Below, one piece after another: positions 16,009 through 27,797 of a stretch of DNA of 32,203 nt (its first letter is position 1; each line of letters opens with the position of its first letter). The notes beneath the pieces are model-generated. The model was not told the origin of the DNA and did no database searches. It saw nothing but the letters and a program-made list of their open reading frames with translations. Origin of the DNA: Paraburkholderia sp. C35 (GTDB lineage Bacteria > Pseudomonadota > Gammaproteobacteria > Burkholderiales > Burkholderiaceae); NCBI RefSeq assembly GCF_003121405.1, contig NZ_QBUY01000108.1, positions 1 through 32,203 on the forward strand, given 5' to 3'. The position numbers and the translations under genes were made by a program.

Positions 16009-16035
16009 AATTCTTCCAGATTGGGAGAATTCTTA
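16009..16035. promoter_or_regulatory. Inverted repeat resembling an RcsAB box, upstream of the second regulator
   Basis: AATTCTTCC (16009-16017) and GGGAGAATT (16023-16031) form an inverted repeat (8 of 9 positions). The minus strand of 16022-16035 reads TAAGAATTCTCCCA, agreeing at 11 of 14 positions with the RcsAB box TAAGAATATTCCTA as I recall it. It lies about 75 bp before the second RcsB-like gene, so autoregulation is possible. Confidence 0.4.
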
Positions 16036-16050
16036 TGTCTGCAGGCATTT

Positions 16051-16063
16051 GAATCACTGATTC
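16051..16063. promoter_or_regulatory. Perfect 13-bp dyad GAATCA-C-TGATTC
   Basis: A perfect palindrome 47 bp before the second regulator's start. A related arrangement, GAATC-N7-GATTC, occurs at 15164-15180 ahead of the first regulator. Probable operator; the binding protein is unknown. Confidence 0.4.
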
Positions 16064-16109
16064 TCAGTTGGCTGAGGTCTCATCAAATTTATAACAGGCG
16101 TTACAGCAC

Positions 16110-16835
16110 ATGGAGACACTACGCGTGAATACCAGGAACGACGCGACACCGCCGATCCGCACTGTCATCGCCGACGACCATCCTCTGGTTTTGCTCGCGA
16201 TGGAGAATCTGATGTCGGGCTTCCCAGGAATTCAGATCGTCGGGAGGGCAACAGACCCGTCGGAATTGTTCGCCGAGGCGCAGCGGGTCAAATGCGAGCT
16301 CGTCGTCATGGATCTGTATATGGCCGGCGGAACACATGGCGACGGCGTTGAGATGGTCAGGCAATTCAGGGAACGTCACCCGGACGTGGTGATCGTGGTG
16401 CTGACCATGGAGACCGCGGCAGATGCGCTGCAGAAAGTGATCGCGCTGGGCGTTGGCGCGGTCGTCAGCAAGCGTGACCGGATCGACCTGATCCACGTCG
16501 CAATCGTCACAGCACTGGCTCGCGAATGCTATGTCGGTCCCGCCATACGTGGGCTGCTTGCGGACGCCACGTTGTCGCGCCGCGTCGACTACGTGCGGCA
16601 GGTTCTTTCGCGGCGCGAACTCGAGGTGCTGACGCACTATGCAACGGGGCGAGGCGTCACTGAAATCGCGCTCCGGCTCGGCCGCAGCGTCAAGACGATC
16701 AGTGCACAGAAATGTACGGCAATGCGAAAACTCTCTTTGCAAAGCGATGCCGATCTTTTCCGCTTCGCGGCCGAACACGGCATGGTGATCGACGATCACA
16801 CCGGCGGCTCGGTTGAGCAGGCAGGGAGCGTTTAA
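16110..16835 (+). CDS. RcsB-like response regulator (second of three)
   Basis: A 241-residue regulator with an N-terminal receiver (acidic pair Asp22-Asp23, phospho-acceptor Asp68 in VVMDLYMAGG, the inserted loop THGDGVEM characteristic of RcsB-type receivers, Thr in VVLTM, Lys in VVSKRD) and a LuxR-type HTH (about residues 168-232) with LSRRELEVLTHYATGRGVTE and KTISAQKCTAMRKL. The ATG at 16110 gives a 16-residue leader before the receiver; a later start is possible but none has a clearly better ribosome site. It lies 119 bp after the first paralog, with two dyads in the gap suggesting its own promoter. Confidence 0.9.
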   Translation: METLRVNTRNDATPPIRTVIADDHPLVLLAMENLMSGFPGIQIVGRATDPSELFAEAQRVKCELVVMDLYMAGGTHGDGVEMVRQFRERHPDVVIVVLTMETAADALQKVIALGVGAVVSKRDRIDLIHVAIVTALARECYVGPAIRGLLADATLSRRVDYVRQVLSRRELEVLTHYATGRGVTEIALRLGRSVKTISAQKCTAMRKLSLQSDADLFRFAAEHGMVIDDHTGGSVEQAGSV

Positions 16836-16921
16836 GCGTTCGAGGCATCAGGGTGACAACGTGACCGTCCTTGAGGGGAATGCGTTGTGCGGTGGCGGTC
16901 AATCAACAAGATCATAACAAG

Positions 16922-17563
16922 ATGGAAAACGAGATTCGCGTCATCGTCGCTGATGATCACGCGTGCGTGCGGTTGGGCGTCAGGAGTTTGCTGGAGCAGA
17001 TACCTCACGTGTTGCTGGTCGGCGAGGCGACGAGCACGCATGAACTCGCCGAGTTGCTCGACGTGTGTCCGTGTGACGTCGTCATCACGGATATCGGCAT
17101 GCCGGGCATCGATGGCGAGAGCAATGCGATCCAGTTCCTGAGGCGGCTTCTGTATCACACGCCGCAACTGCCCGTCGTGGTGCTCACCATGGTCTACCAG
17201 GCGTCAATCCTGATGGGGCTGCTGCAGCATGGCGTTGCCTCCGTCGTCGACAAGCGCGACATCACGTCGTCGCTGATTCACGCGATCGACGCCGCGCTGA
17301 CCGGTCAGGGCTATCTGTCGGACCATGCGCGCGCCGCCATAGCAAAGGCGGGTACGCCGCACCCACGGGCAGGTGTGATGAGCGCGGGCGAATGGAAGGT
17401 CTTCACGATGTACGTGAGCGGCATGACGATCAGCCAGATCGCCGCCAGGCTGGACCGCAGTGCAAAGACGATCAGCACGCAGAAGCGCAACGCAATGCGC
17501 AAGCTTGGGCTCGAAACCGAAGCGGATCTGATCGACTACGCCTGTCAGATCGGCCTCACTTGA
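16922..17563 (+). CDS. RcsB-like response regulator (third of three)
   Basis: A 213-residue regulator: receiver with Asp11-Asp12, phospho-acceptor Asp57 in VVITDIGMPG, Thr in VVLTM and Lys in VVDKRD; LuxR-type HTH (about residues 143-205) with MSAGEWKVFTMYVSGMTISQ and KTISTQKRNAMRKLGLETEA, close to RcsB. The ATG at 16922 aligns with the N-termini of its paralogs, but its ribosome site is weak; an in-frame ATG at 16880 would add 14 residues. It follows the second paralog by 86 bp and precedes an aquaporin gene. Of the three it looks nearest to RcsB in the DNA-binding region. Confidence 0.88.
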   Translation: MENEIRVIVADDHACVRLGVRSLLEQIPHVLLVGEATSTHELAELLDVCPCDVVITDIGMPGIDGESNAIQFLRRLLYHTPQLPVVVLTMVYQASILMGLLQHGVASVVDKRDITSSLIHAIDAALTGQGYLSDHARAAIAKAGTPHPRAGVMSAGEWKVFTMYVSGMTISQIAARLDRSAKTISTQKRNAMRKLGLETEADLIDYACQIGLT

Positions 17564-17654
17564 ATGATTTCGGAGTTATCCGATTTTCTGCCTGGCTCGC
17601 TGGATCAACAATCGTCGGTTGGACTCCCGGATTGTGGGGGCGCGGCGCCATGAC

Positions 17655-17677
17655 ATTGATTCGCTATGCAAATCAAT
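17655..17677. promoter_or_regulatory. Inverted repeat ahead of the aquaporin gene
   Basis: ATTGATT (17655-17661) and AATCAAT (17671-17677) are perfect inverted repeats separated by 9 nt, within the 182-bp gap before the aquaporin. The spacing does not fit FNR. It may be an operator or mark a separate promoter for aquaporin and kinase. Confidence 0.35.
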
Positions 17678-17745
17678 CGACACCGGGCGCAAGAGTGCAA
17701 GTTTGTCTCAAAAAGTATCGGGACGGCACAGTAACCGGAGGATGC

Positions 17746-18492
17746 ATGTCAGGGCTTGGAAAGCGATTGATTGTCGAAGGTGCCGGAACGGCGTGGCTTG
17801 TGTTCGCAGGATGCGGCACAGCCGTACTGAACGCGGGCGCGCAGGGCGGTAGCTTTCTCGCGGCGCCGCTTGCATTTGGTCTCGCGCTAGCCACGGCGGC
17901 ATACGTCCTTGAACGCTTCTCGGGCGCGCACTTCAATCCCGCCGTCACGGTAGGTTTTGTGATGGCGCATCGCTTTCCGGTACGCGATCTCGCGCCCTAT
18001 ATCGCTGCTCAGGTGATTGGTGCGCTGGTGGGCACAGCGCTGCTTGTCTACATCGCCAGCGGAAGGCCTGGTTTCGAGCTTGCTGCAAGCGAGTTCGGTG
18101 CAAATGGTTACGGCGATCACTCTCCTGCCGACTATCAGCTTCATTCCGCACTCGCGGTCGAAATCACCATGTCGTTCGCGTTCGTGCTGGCGCGCATGCT
18201 CACGTCCGGCAGCCAATCGGCGAATCTGATCGGTCCACTCGTCACCGGCCTTTGGTTGATGCTGAGCTACGTCGTCGCGACGCCCGTTACCAATGCCTCG
18301 CTGAATCCAGCTCGGTCGACCGGACCAGCGCTCTTCGTCGGTGACTGGGCGCTGGACCAGTTGTGGCTCTTCTGGGCCGCGCCGCTTGCAGGCGGCATGC
18401 TCGCGGGCCTGCTGTCCGCACGTCTGTTCGGCGATACCCGCGGGGTCTTCGCGCAACCGGCTCGCGAAAGCCGGCCTGGCGAATCGATGTGA
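17746..18492 (+). CDS. aqpZ: Aquaporin, AqpZ-like, with altered selectivity filter
   Basis: A 248-residue MIP-family channel with six membrane helices and both NPA boxes (64-66 in SGAHFNPAVT and 187-189 in NASLNPARST). The loop NGYGDHSP and the C-terminal WALDQLWLFW match E. coli AqpZ closely. Aligning by eye to AqpZ as I recall it, the aromatic/arginine filter Phe43-His174-Thr183-Arg189 becomes Phe44-Tyr175-Ala184-Arg190; the codons TAC (18268) and GCC (18295) were checked. Loss of the His suggests a pore that is not a standard water filter. CGGAGG lies 3-4 nt before the ATG. A longer frame from 17392 overlaps the third regulator and was rejected. It sits between regulators and their kinase, 52 bp before the latter. 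Confidence 0.9.
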   Translation: MSGLGKRLIVEGAGTAWLVFAGCGTAVLNAGAQGGSFLAAPLAFGLALATAAYVLERFSGAHFNPAVTVGFVMAHRFPVRDLAPYIAAQVIGALVGTALLVYIASGRPGFELAASEFGANGYGDHSPADYQLHSALAVEITMSFAFVLARMLTSGSQSANLIGPLVTGLWLMLSYVVATPVTNASLNPARSTGPALFVGDWALDQLWLFWAAPLAGGMLAGLLSARLFGDTRGVFAQPARESRPGESM

Positions 18493-18544
18493 GCGCAGAT
18501 CCATGTGCTCCTCACACTGTTCCCCCAATTCTTATCTCCACTCC

Positions 18545-22969
<4,425 letters not shown>

Positions 22970-23132
22970 TTGCTCCTGCGGTTCCTCGCTTCGCAAGCCC
23001 TCATATCGCTGCGTGTGCGTCACGCGCAGTGCTCCGAATTGCACTAGTATGTGCTGGCGCATGAGATGGCGTTTGCTCACGTATCGGGCGTCGAGCAGCG
23101 CTAGTCCAGCGCACAAAGACTCGGAGAGAACA

Positions 23133-23567
23133 ATGATTGCGATTCGAAAGCTGAGCATGGTTGCTGTCATGTGGGCGCTGGCGTCGGGCGTGGCGCTGGC
23201 GGACACGGTAGATCTGAAAGCTGACCTCGAACCATCGAGCGAAGTGCCACCGCGTGTGAGTCGCGGACACGGCGCGCTGGACGCGACGTTCGACACCTCG
23301 ACCAAAACGTTGAAGTGGACCGTGACTTACGAGAGCCTGTCGGGTCCGGCGACGATGGCGCATTTCCACGGTCCTGCGCCCGTCGGGCAGAACGCAAAAG
23401 TGCAGGTGCCCATCGACAAGAGCGCGTTGGCCAGTCCGATCAAAGGTTCTGTGACTCTGACGGAGCAGCAGGTCACCGATCTGATGGCGGGGCAGTGGTA
23501 CTTCAACGTTCACACGGCGCAGAATCCGACGGGCGAAATCCGCGGTCAGGTGTTGCCGGCGAATTAA
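23133..23567 (+). CDS. Secreted CHRD-domain protein
   Basis: A 144-residue exported protein: signal peptide (about residues 1-23, ending VALA) followed by one CHRD domain, recognisable by LKWTVTYESLSGPATMAHFH, the GSVTLTEQQVTDLMAGQWYF segment and the closing NVHTAQNPTGEIRGQV. The CHRD domain was defined in chordin and occurs in many secreted bacterial proteins; its function there is unclear. GGAGAG lies about 7 nt before the ATG. It is 163 bp after the kinase on the same strand and may be a target or a member of the cluster, but a separate promoter is likely. Confidence 0.88.
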   Translation: MIAIRKLSMVAVMWALASGVALADTVDLKADLEPSSEVPPRVSRGHGALDATFDTSTKTLKWTVTYESLSGPATMAHFHGPAPVGQNAKVQVPIDKSALASPIKGSVTLTEQQVTDLMAGQWYFNVHTAQNPTGEIRGQVLPAN

Positions 23568-23735
23568 ACAAGGCAAGGCATTCAGCACGATGGCCGGAAG
23601 CGTCAATGGCGGTTCCGGCTATTGTCGTTTGAAGCGGCGACTCACTGGCGATCCAGTCAGTAGAAGACGCCTTCAACCGAAGCTCAGCGAAAGCCACGTA
23701 CCATGGCAATTCAATCTGCGATGGAGAGTGCTCCG

Positions 23736-24689
23736 ATGAGTTGGCAAAGCGCCTTTGCTTGCTGGTTTTTGCGTCGTCAGTTTCATCCTCAGACGCGGCA
23801 TCCGACGATCAGCGCCGAACGTGCGCGCAGGATGACAGCGAAGCGCGCCTACACGCCGCGCGTGCCGTCGGGCTGGGCTTTGCATGAACGCTATGGCGAA
23901 CGTGACTGGCCATTGCGCGGTGAATGGCTGACGCGAGCCGACGGAAAGCAGCACGCGACAACGATCCTTTACCTGCATGGCGGCGGCTATTACTTCTGCT
24001 CGCCGCAGACGCACCGCGCGGGCTCCTTCGGTCTGGCAGCACGTAGCGGAGCGCGCGTATTTTCACTCGATTACCGGCTCGCGCCCGAGCACCCGTTTCC
24101 CGCTGCCCTCGACGATGCATTGGCCGCCTATCGACAGCTGATCAAGGAAGGAACGCAGCCCGATTCGATTGTGATCGCAGGCGATTCAGCCGGCGGCGGC
24201 CTGGCGCTCGCGACACTCGTCGCGTTGCGCGACGCCGGTGCGCCACTGCCAGCAGGCGCGATCCTCTTTTCACCGTGGACGGATCTCGCGGCGACAGGCG
24301 CATCGCTGCAAACCAATGACGGCATCGATCCGATGTTCCACGGTCCGTCAATCGGGCGGGCCGCGCAGCTTTATCTTGGCGATACACCCGCCACGCATCC
24401 GTACGCGTCGCCGCTCTATGCAGACCTGAAAGGCCTCCCGCCGCTCTTCATGCAAGTCGGCAGCACGGAAGTGTTACTCGATGATTCGCGGCGCGTCGCG
24501 GACAAGGCGCGCGCAGCGGGCGTCGACGTCGACTTCGAAATCTGGCGCAAGATGCCGCACGTGTGGCAACTCTGGACGCCGTTCATTCCCGAAGCGCGCC
24601 GCGCGCTCGATCTTGCCGCGCGCTTTGTTCTACGCGTCACGGGCGCGCGCCGCGGCGTTCATCCCGCCAGCGAAACGTCGATCGTCTGA
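23736..24689 (+). CDS. Alpha/beta hydrolase, hormone-sensitive-lipase (HSL, family IV) type
   Basis: A 317-residue esterase/lipase. The oxyanion motif HGGGY (81-85), nucleophile Ser151 in GDSAGG, and the acid and base Asp249 and His275 (MPHVWQLW) are all in place. YRLAPEHPFPAALDD is the usual HSL-family segment. Such enzymes hydrolyse short- to medium-chain esters; the natural substrate is unknown. Three in-frame ATGs occur at 23703, 23721 and 23736; the last was chosen because GGAGAG precedes it at a good distance. Its 3' end overlaps the convergent EcsC gene by 31 bp. Confidence 0.88.
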   Translation: MSWQSAFACWFLRRQFHPQTRHPTISAERARRMTAKRAYTPRVPSGWALHERYGERDWPLRGEWLTRADGKQHATTILYLHGGGYYFCSPQTHRAGSFGLAARSGARVFSLDYRLAPEHPFPAALDDALAAYRQLIKEGTQPDSIVIAGDSAGGGLALATLVALRDAGAPLPAGAILFSPWTDLAATGASLQTNDGIDPMFHGPSIGRAAQLYLGDTPATHPYASPLYADLKGLPPLFMQVGSTEVLLDDSRRVADKARAAGVDVDFEIWRKMPHVWQLWTPFIPEARRALDLAARFVLRVTGARRGVHPASETSIV

Positions 24690-25501
24690 TACGCGGCCTG
24701 CACGGCGTCCGTGCCGTACTGGCGTTCGAGGCGGCGCACGGTGAAGTGGCCGTGCGCGACCTGCTGGAAGTGGTCGATGAACACGGTGTTGACCATTGCA
24801 CCGAGCACCGCGCCGATAGCGGGAATCGACTTCGCCGCGATCTGCTCGCTCACCTGCACCGAAAAACGCGCCGCGATCGTGTTCAACAGACGCAGCAGCG
24901 CCGCCGAGCCGTGCGTCGTGAAACCCTTGGTCGCAATCTCCGACGACGCCTTCGACACCGCCTGCGCCAGCGCGCCTCGCATGATGAAGTAGCCGTAATC
25001 GGCATCGTCGTCAGCTTTCGATGTGCCGCCCATGCCGAGCACCGTCAGGCATTGCAGTTGTGTATCGACGGCAGTCAGATCCTCGCCCTCGCTGCGCGCG
25101 ATGTCGCAGATCGAGCGGAACATCAGCGTGGTCGTGACGGGCAGTTCGACAGGCAGCGCGAACAGCCCGAACGCGCCGCCCGCCGCGCCCGTCGTCGCGA
25201 CGGCGAACTTGTGCAGCAGATTGCTCGGCCGGTCGCTGACGCCGAGCGGCGCGCCGCCCATCGGTCGCCCCAGCGTGCGCAGCGCGATCTGCAGACATTT
25301 GCGCAGCGCGAGTTGCGTCGCGTCGTTGACCTTGTCGCTGGCAATCGCCGGCATCTTCGACATCAGCTTTTCCATCGGCGCACCGACGATGCTGGCCAGT
25401 TTCATCGTCAGCGCCGGGCTTTCGAGTTCGTGTTTGGCGCGGCGCAGAGCCGCGAGATCGTCGGCGGAAAGCGGCGCGGCGGCAAGTGTAGTGGGTTCCA
25501 T
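24659..25501 (-). CDS. EcsC family protein
   Basis: A 280-residue protein matching the EcsC family, named from Bacillus but of unclear function. Recognisable parts are the FALPVELPVTTTLMFRSICD segment, ARSEGEDL, and the Gly/Ala-rich helical C-terminal region IPAIGAVLGAMVNTVFIDHF. It is mainly helical with amphipathic or weakly hydrophobic stretches (about residues 100-125 and 222-245), so membrane association is likely. GGGAGA lies a few bases before the ATG. It is convergent with, and overlaps by 31 bp, the hydrolase gene; upstream, 131 bp separate it from the divergent DHA2 transporter. Confidence 0.85.
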   Translation of the reverse strand: MEPTTLAAAPLSADDLAALRRAKHELESPALTMKLASIVGAPMEKLMSKMPAIASDKVNDATQLALRKCLQIALRTLGRPMGGAPLGVSDRPSNLLHKFAVATTGAAGGAFGLFALPVELPVTTTLMFRSICDIARSEGEDLTAVDTQLQCLTVLGMGGTSKADDDADYGYFIMRGALAQAVSKASSEIATKGFTTHGSAALLRLLNTIAARFSVQVSEQIAAKSIPAIGAVLGAMVNTVFIDHFQQVAHGHFTVRRLERQYGTDAVQAAYQTIDVSLAG

Positions 25502-25587
25502 GAATCTCCCTGAACCTCAGAATTTTTAGGAGCGTCCGATGCAACAAGCAGGTCCGGACGCACGCAGATTAGAGCGATTCAGCGTGG

Positions 25588-25615
25588 TATGATTCCATAT
25601 CGTTGACGAGTCAAC
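25588..25615 (+). promoter_or_regulatory. Promoter -10 and palindromic operator of the DHA2/marR operon
   Basis: A -10-like TATGAT (25588-25593) is followed by the perfect palindrome GTTGAC-GA-GTCAAC (25602-25615), placed where the transcription start would be. No matching -35 is obvious. A MarR-family gene closes the operon, and MarR proteins bind such short palindromes over the start of transcription, so autoregulated repression is a reasonable inference. Confidence 0.45.
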
Positions 25616-25632
25616 TGTTGTTTCATCAAAAA

Positions 25633-27228
25633 ATGGCCGTGCACACCGCCGCCCACCATTCGAGTGGGCAAGTTTTACCGTTCCGGGAATCGTTGCTGGC
25701 GATGCTCGGCGTCTCTTTCGTCTCGATGCTGGTCGCCCTCGACCAGACCGTGGTCGGCACCGCGCTGCCCACCATCGTCGCGGATCTCAAAGGTTTCGAG
25801 CTGTACGCGTGGGTCGCGACGTCGTATCTGCTGACGTCGGTGATCACGGTGCCGATCTTCGGGCGACTCGGCGATTACTACGGGCGCAAGCCATTCGTGA
25901 TCGCGTCGATCATCGTGTTCACGGCGGCGTCCGTGCTGTGCGGCGCGGCCAATAACATGCTGTTTCTGGTGATCGCGCGCGGCGTGCAGGGCATCGGCGG
26001 CGGCATGCTGGTCGGCACCGCGTTCGCGTGTATCCCCGATCTCTTTCCTGATTCCGTCGTGCGGCTGCGCTGGCAGGTGCTGATGAGTTCGGCGTTCGGC
26101 ATTGCCAATGCCGTCGGGCCGTCGCTGGGTGGTTTCCTGACGCAGTACTACGGCTGGCGTTCGGTGTTCTACGTGAATTTGCCCGTCGGGCTGCTGTCGC
26201 TGTTTTTCGTGTGGCGTTATCTGCCGCATCTTCGGCATGTCGTGCACGAAGGCAAGATGCGGCTCGACTGGCCGGGCGCGTTGCTGATCGCGGCGTCGCT
26301 CGGCAGCTTGCAACTGTTCGTCGAACTGCTGCCCAAGCATGGCGTGACGGCATCGGCGGCTGCATTGCTGGTGGTGAGCATCGCGTGCGCGATCGGGCTG
26401 TGGCAATGGGAAAAACGCTTCCCGCAAGCCATTCTCCCTATCGACATGTTCCGCAACCAGAGCCTCTCCGCGCTGTTCGTGCTGGCCGTGCTCGGCGGTT
26501 TCGCAATGTTCTCGCTGCTGTTTTACGCGCCGCTGCTGTTCCAGGGCGGCTTCGGCATGACGCCGAACGAGGCGGGACTGGTGATCACGCCGCTCGTCGT
26601 GTTCATCACGATCGGCAGTATTGCGAATGGGCGCATCGTCTCGCGGGTGCCGAATCCGAATGTGATGCTGTTCATCGGCTTCGCGCTGTTCGCGGCGGCG
26701 TCGCTCGGCGTGGTGATCGCAACGCACGCGATGCCGCGCTGGCTGCTGATGCTGTTCATGACACTCGGTGGCCTCGGACTCGGCTTCGTGCTGCCGAACC
26801 TCACCGTGTTCGCGCAACAGACGGCGGGCCGCGAGCATCTCGGAATCGCGACGGCGCTGCTGCAATCGTTGCGCATGATCGGCGGGATGATCGGCACGGC
26901 ACTGACGGGCACGCTCGTCACGCATATGTACGCGAGCGGCGTGCGCAGTGCGCTCGACGGCGATCACGCGAGCCAATGGTTCGCCGATCTCGGCGACCCG
27001 CAGATTCTCGTCAATCGCGACGCACAGCACACGCTTTTGAGCGAATTGTCGAAGGCAGGGCACAATGGCGCCGTGCTGCTGGAGTCGGCGCGTGAATCGC
27101 TGGTGGGCGCGATCCATATCGGCCTGATGATGGGCGCAGTGGTTGCGTTGTTTGCGATCTGGCAAAGCCGGCGCGTGCCGCCCGTCAAGTTGCGCAAGCA
27201 GATCGAGCCGGTCGTTCACGTTGACTGA
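25633..27228 (+). CDS. MFS transporter, DHA2 (EmrB/QacA-like, 14 TM) family
   Basis: A 531-residue proton-driven efflux-type transporter. Family motifs are in order: LDQTVVGTALPTI in helix 1, GRLGDYYGRK (motif A), ARGVQGIGGG (motif B), GPSLGGFL (motif C) and WRSVFYVNLPVG. Length and about fourteen hydrophobic segments fit DHA2. The ATG at 25633 (MAVHTAAHH) was preferred over a TTG at 25603 lying in the putative operator, though no ribosome site is clear for either. It is followed 36 bp later by a MarR regulator, the standard drug-efflux arrangement. No membrane-fusion (EmrA-like) partner is adjacent, so export is probably to the periplasm or through another complex. Confidence 0.92.
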   Translation: MAVHTAAHHSSGQVLPFRESLLAMLGVSFVSMLVALDQTVVGTALPTIVADLKGFELYAWVATSYLLTSVITVPIFGRLGDYYGRKPFVIASIIVFTAASVLCGAANNMLFLVIARGVQGIGGGMLVGTAFACIPDLFPDSVVRLRWQVLMSSAFGIANAVGPSLGGFLTQYYGWRSVFYVNLPVGLLSLFFVWRYLPHLRHVVHEGKMRLDWPGALLIAASLGSLQLFVELLPKHGVTASAAALLVVSIACAIGLWQWEKRFPQAILPIDMFRNQSLSALFVLAVLGGFAMFSLLFYAPLLFQGGFGMTPNEAGLVITPLVVFITIGSIANGRIVSRVPNPNVMLFIGFALFAAASLGVVIATHAMPRWLLMLFMTLGGLGLGFVLPNLTVFAQQTAGREHLGIATALLQSLRMIGGMIGTALTGTLVTHMYASGVRSALDGDHASQWFADLGDPQILVNRDAQHTLLSELSKAGHNGAVLLESARESLVGAIHIGLMMGAVVALFAIWQSRRVPPVKLRKQIEPVVHVD

Positions 27229-27264
27229 CTGGCATGTAGGCGTTTTTTGATTAATAGAAACATC

Positions 27265-27735
27265 ATGGAAGAACAGGACCGCGTCGCTATCCTTCAACAG
27301 TTTGGTCGCACGTATCGGGCGTTCATGTCGGCGTTCGAGGGGCGTGTCGGGCATCCGTTGCCGCGCTGGCGTATTCTGCTCGCGCTGTACGATCAGGCGG
27401 GCGAGTCGTCGCAGAAAAAACTCGTCGAGCGTTTGCGTATCGATCCGGGCGCGTTGACGCGTCAGCTGAAGTCGCTGGAATCGATAGGCTGGATTTCGCG
27501 CAGCATGGACGAGCGCGACAACCGCATCACCAATGTCAAGCTCACGGCGGAAGGGCGCGCTGCGATCGAAACGAGTCTGCCGAATCGCAATGCGTTCCTG
27601 CACGACACGATGGCCGCATTACCCGACGACGTGCTCGCGGGCCTGTCGAGCGCACTGTCGATGCTCGAAGCACGCATCGGCGAAGTCGTGGCATCGCCGG
27701 CAGCCGATGCCGAGGCCGCGCCAGCCGGACGATGA
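27265..27735 (+). CDS. MarR-family transcriptional regulator
   Basis: A 156-residue winged-helix regulator. The core reads PRWRILLALYDQAGESSQKK, LRIDPGALTRQLKSLESIGW and the wing MDERDNRITNVKLTAEGRAA, the usual MarR layout. It lies 36 bp after the DHA2 transporter and is probably co-transcribed. The ATG at 27265 starts MEEQDRVAIL; a TTG at 27247 would add six residues. No clear ribosome site is seen. By analogy with MarR/EmrR it would repress its own operon and release DNA on binding a small phenolic or drug-like ligand. Confidence 0.88.
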   Translation: MEEQDRVAILQQFGRTYRAFMSAFEGRVGHPLPRWRILLALYDQAGESSQKKLVERLRIDPGALTRQLKSLESIGWISRSMDERDNRITNVKLTAEGRAAIETSLPNRNAFLHDTMAALPDDVLAGLSSALSMLEARIGEVVASPAADAEAAPAGR

Positions 27736-27744
27736 GCCGATAAA

Positions 27745-27780
27745 AAAGGCGCTGGGTCGTGAGACGCAGCGCCTTTGTCT
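27745..27780. terminator. Bidirectional rho-independent terminator
   Basis: AAAGGCGCTG (27745-27754) pairs with CAGCGCCTTT (27767-27776) around a 12-nt loop. It lies between the convergent marR and deaminase genes, with T-rich sequence on the plus strand and an A-tract (T-tract on the minus strand) on the other side. Confidence 0.87.
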
Positions 27781-27797
27781 TGTCGATCGAAGAACAA

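Noticed and set aside
17655..17677. ATTGATT/AATCAAT as an FNR site
   Set aside because: FNR sites have 4 bp between half sites; here the spacing is far too long.
17392..17745. Long N-terminal extension of the aquaporin frame
   Set aside because: It overlaps the third regulator's coding sequence out of frame and lacks aquaporin similarity; the ATG at 17746 has a good ribosome site and the family N-terminus.
25675..27603. 642-residue open frame antisense to the DHA2 transporter and marR
   Set aside because: It is the complement of two well-supported genes, rich in Arg, His, Gln and Asp as expected from high-GC antisense frames, with no domain.
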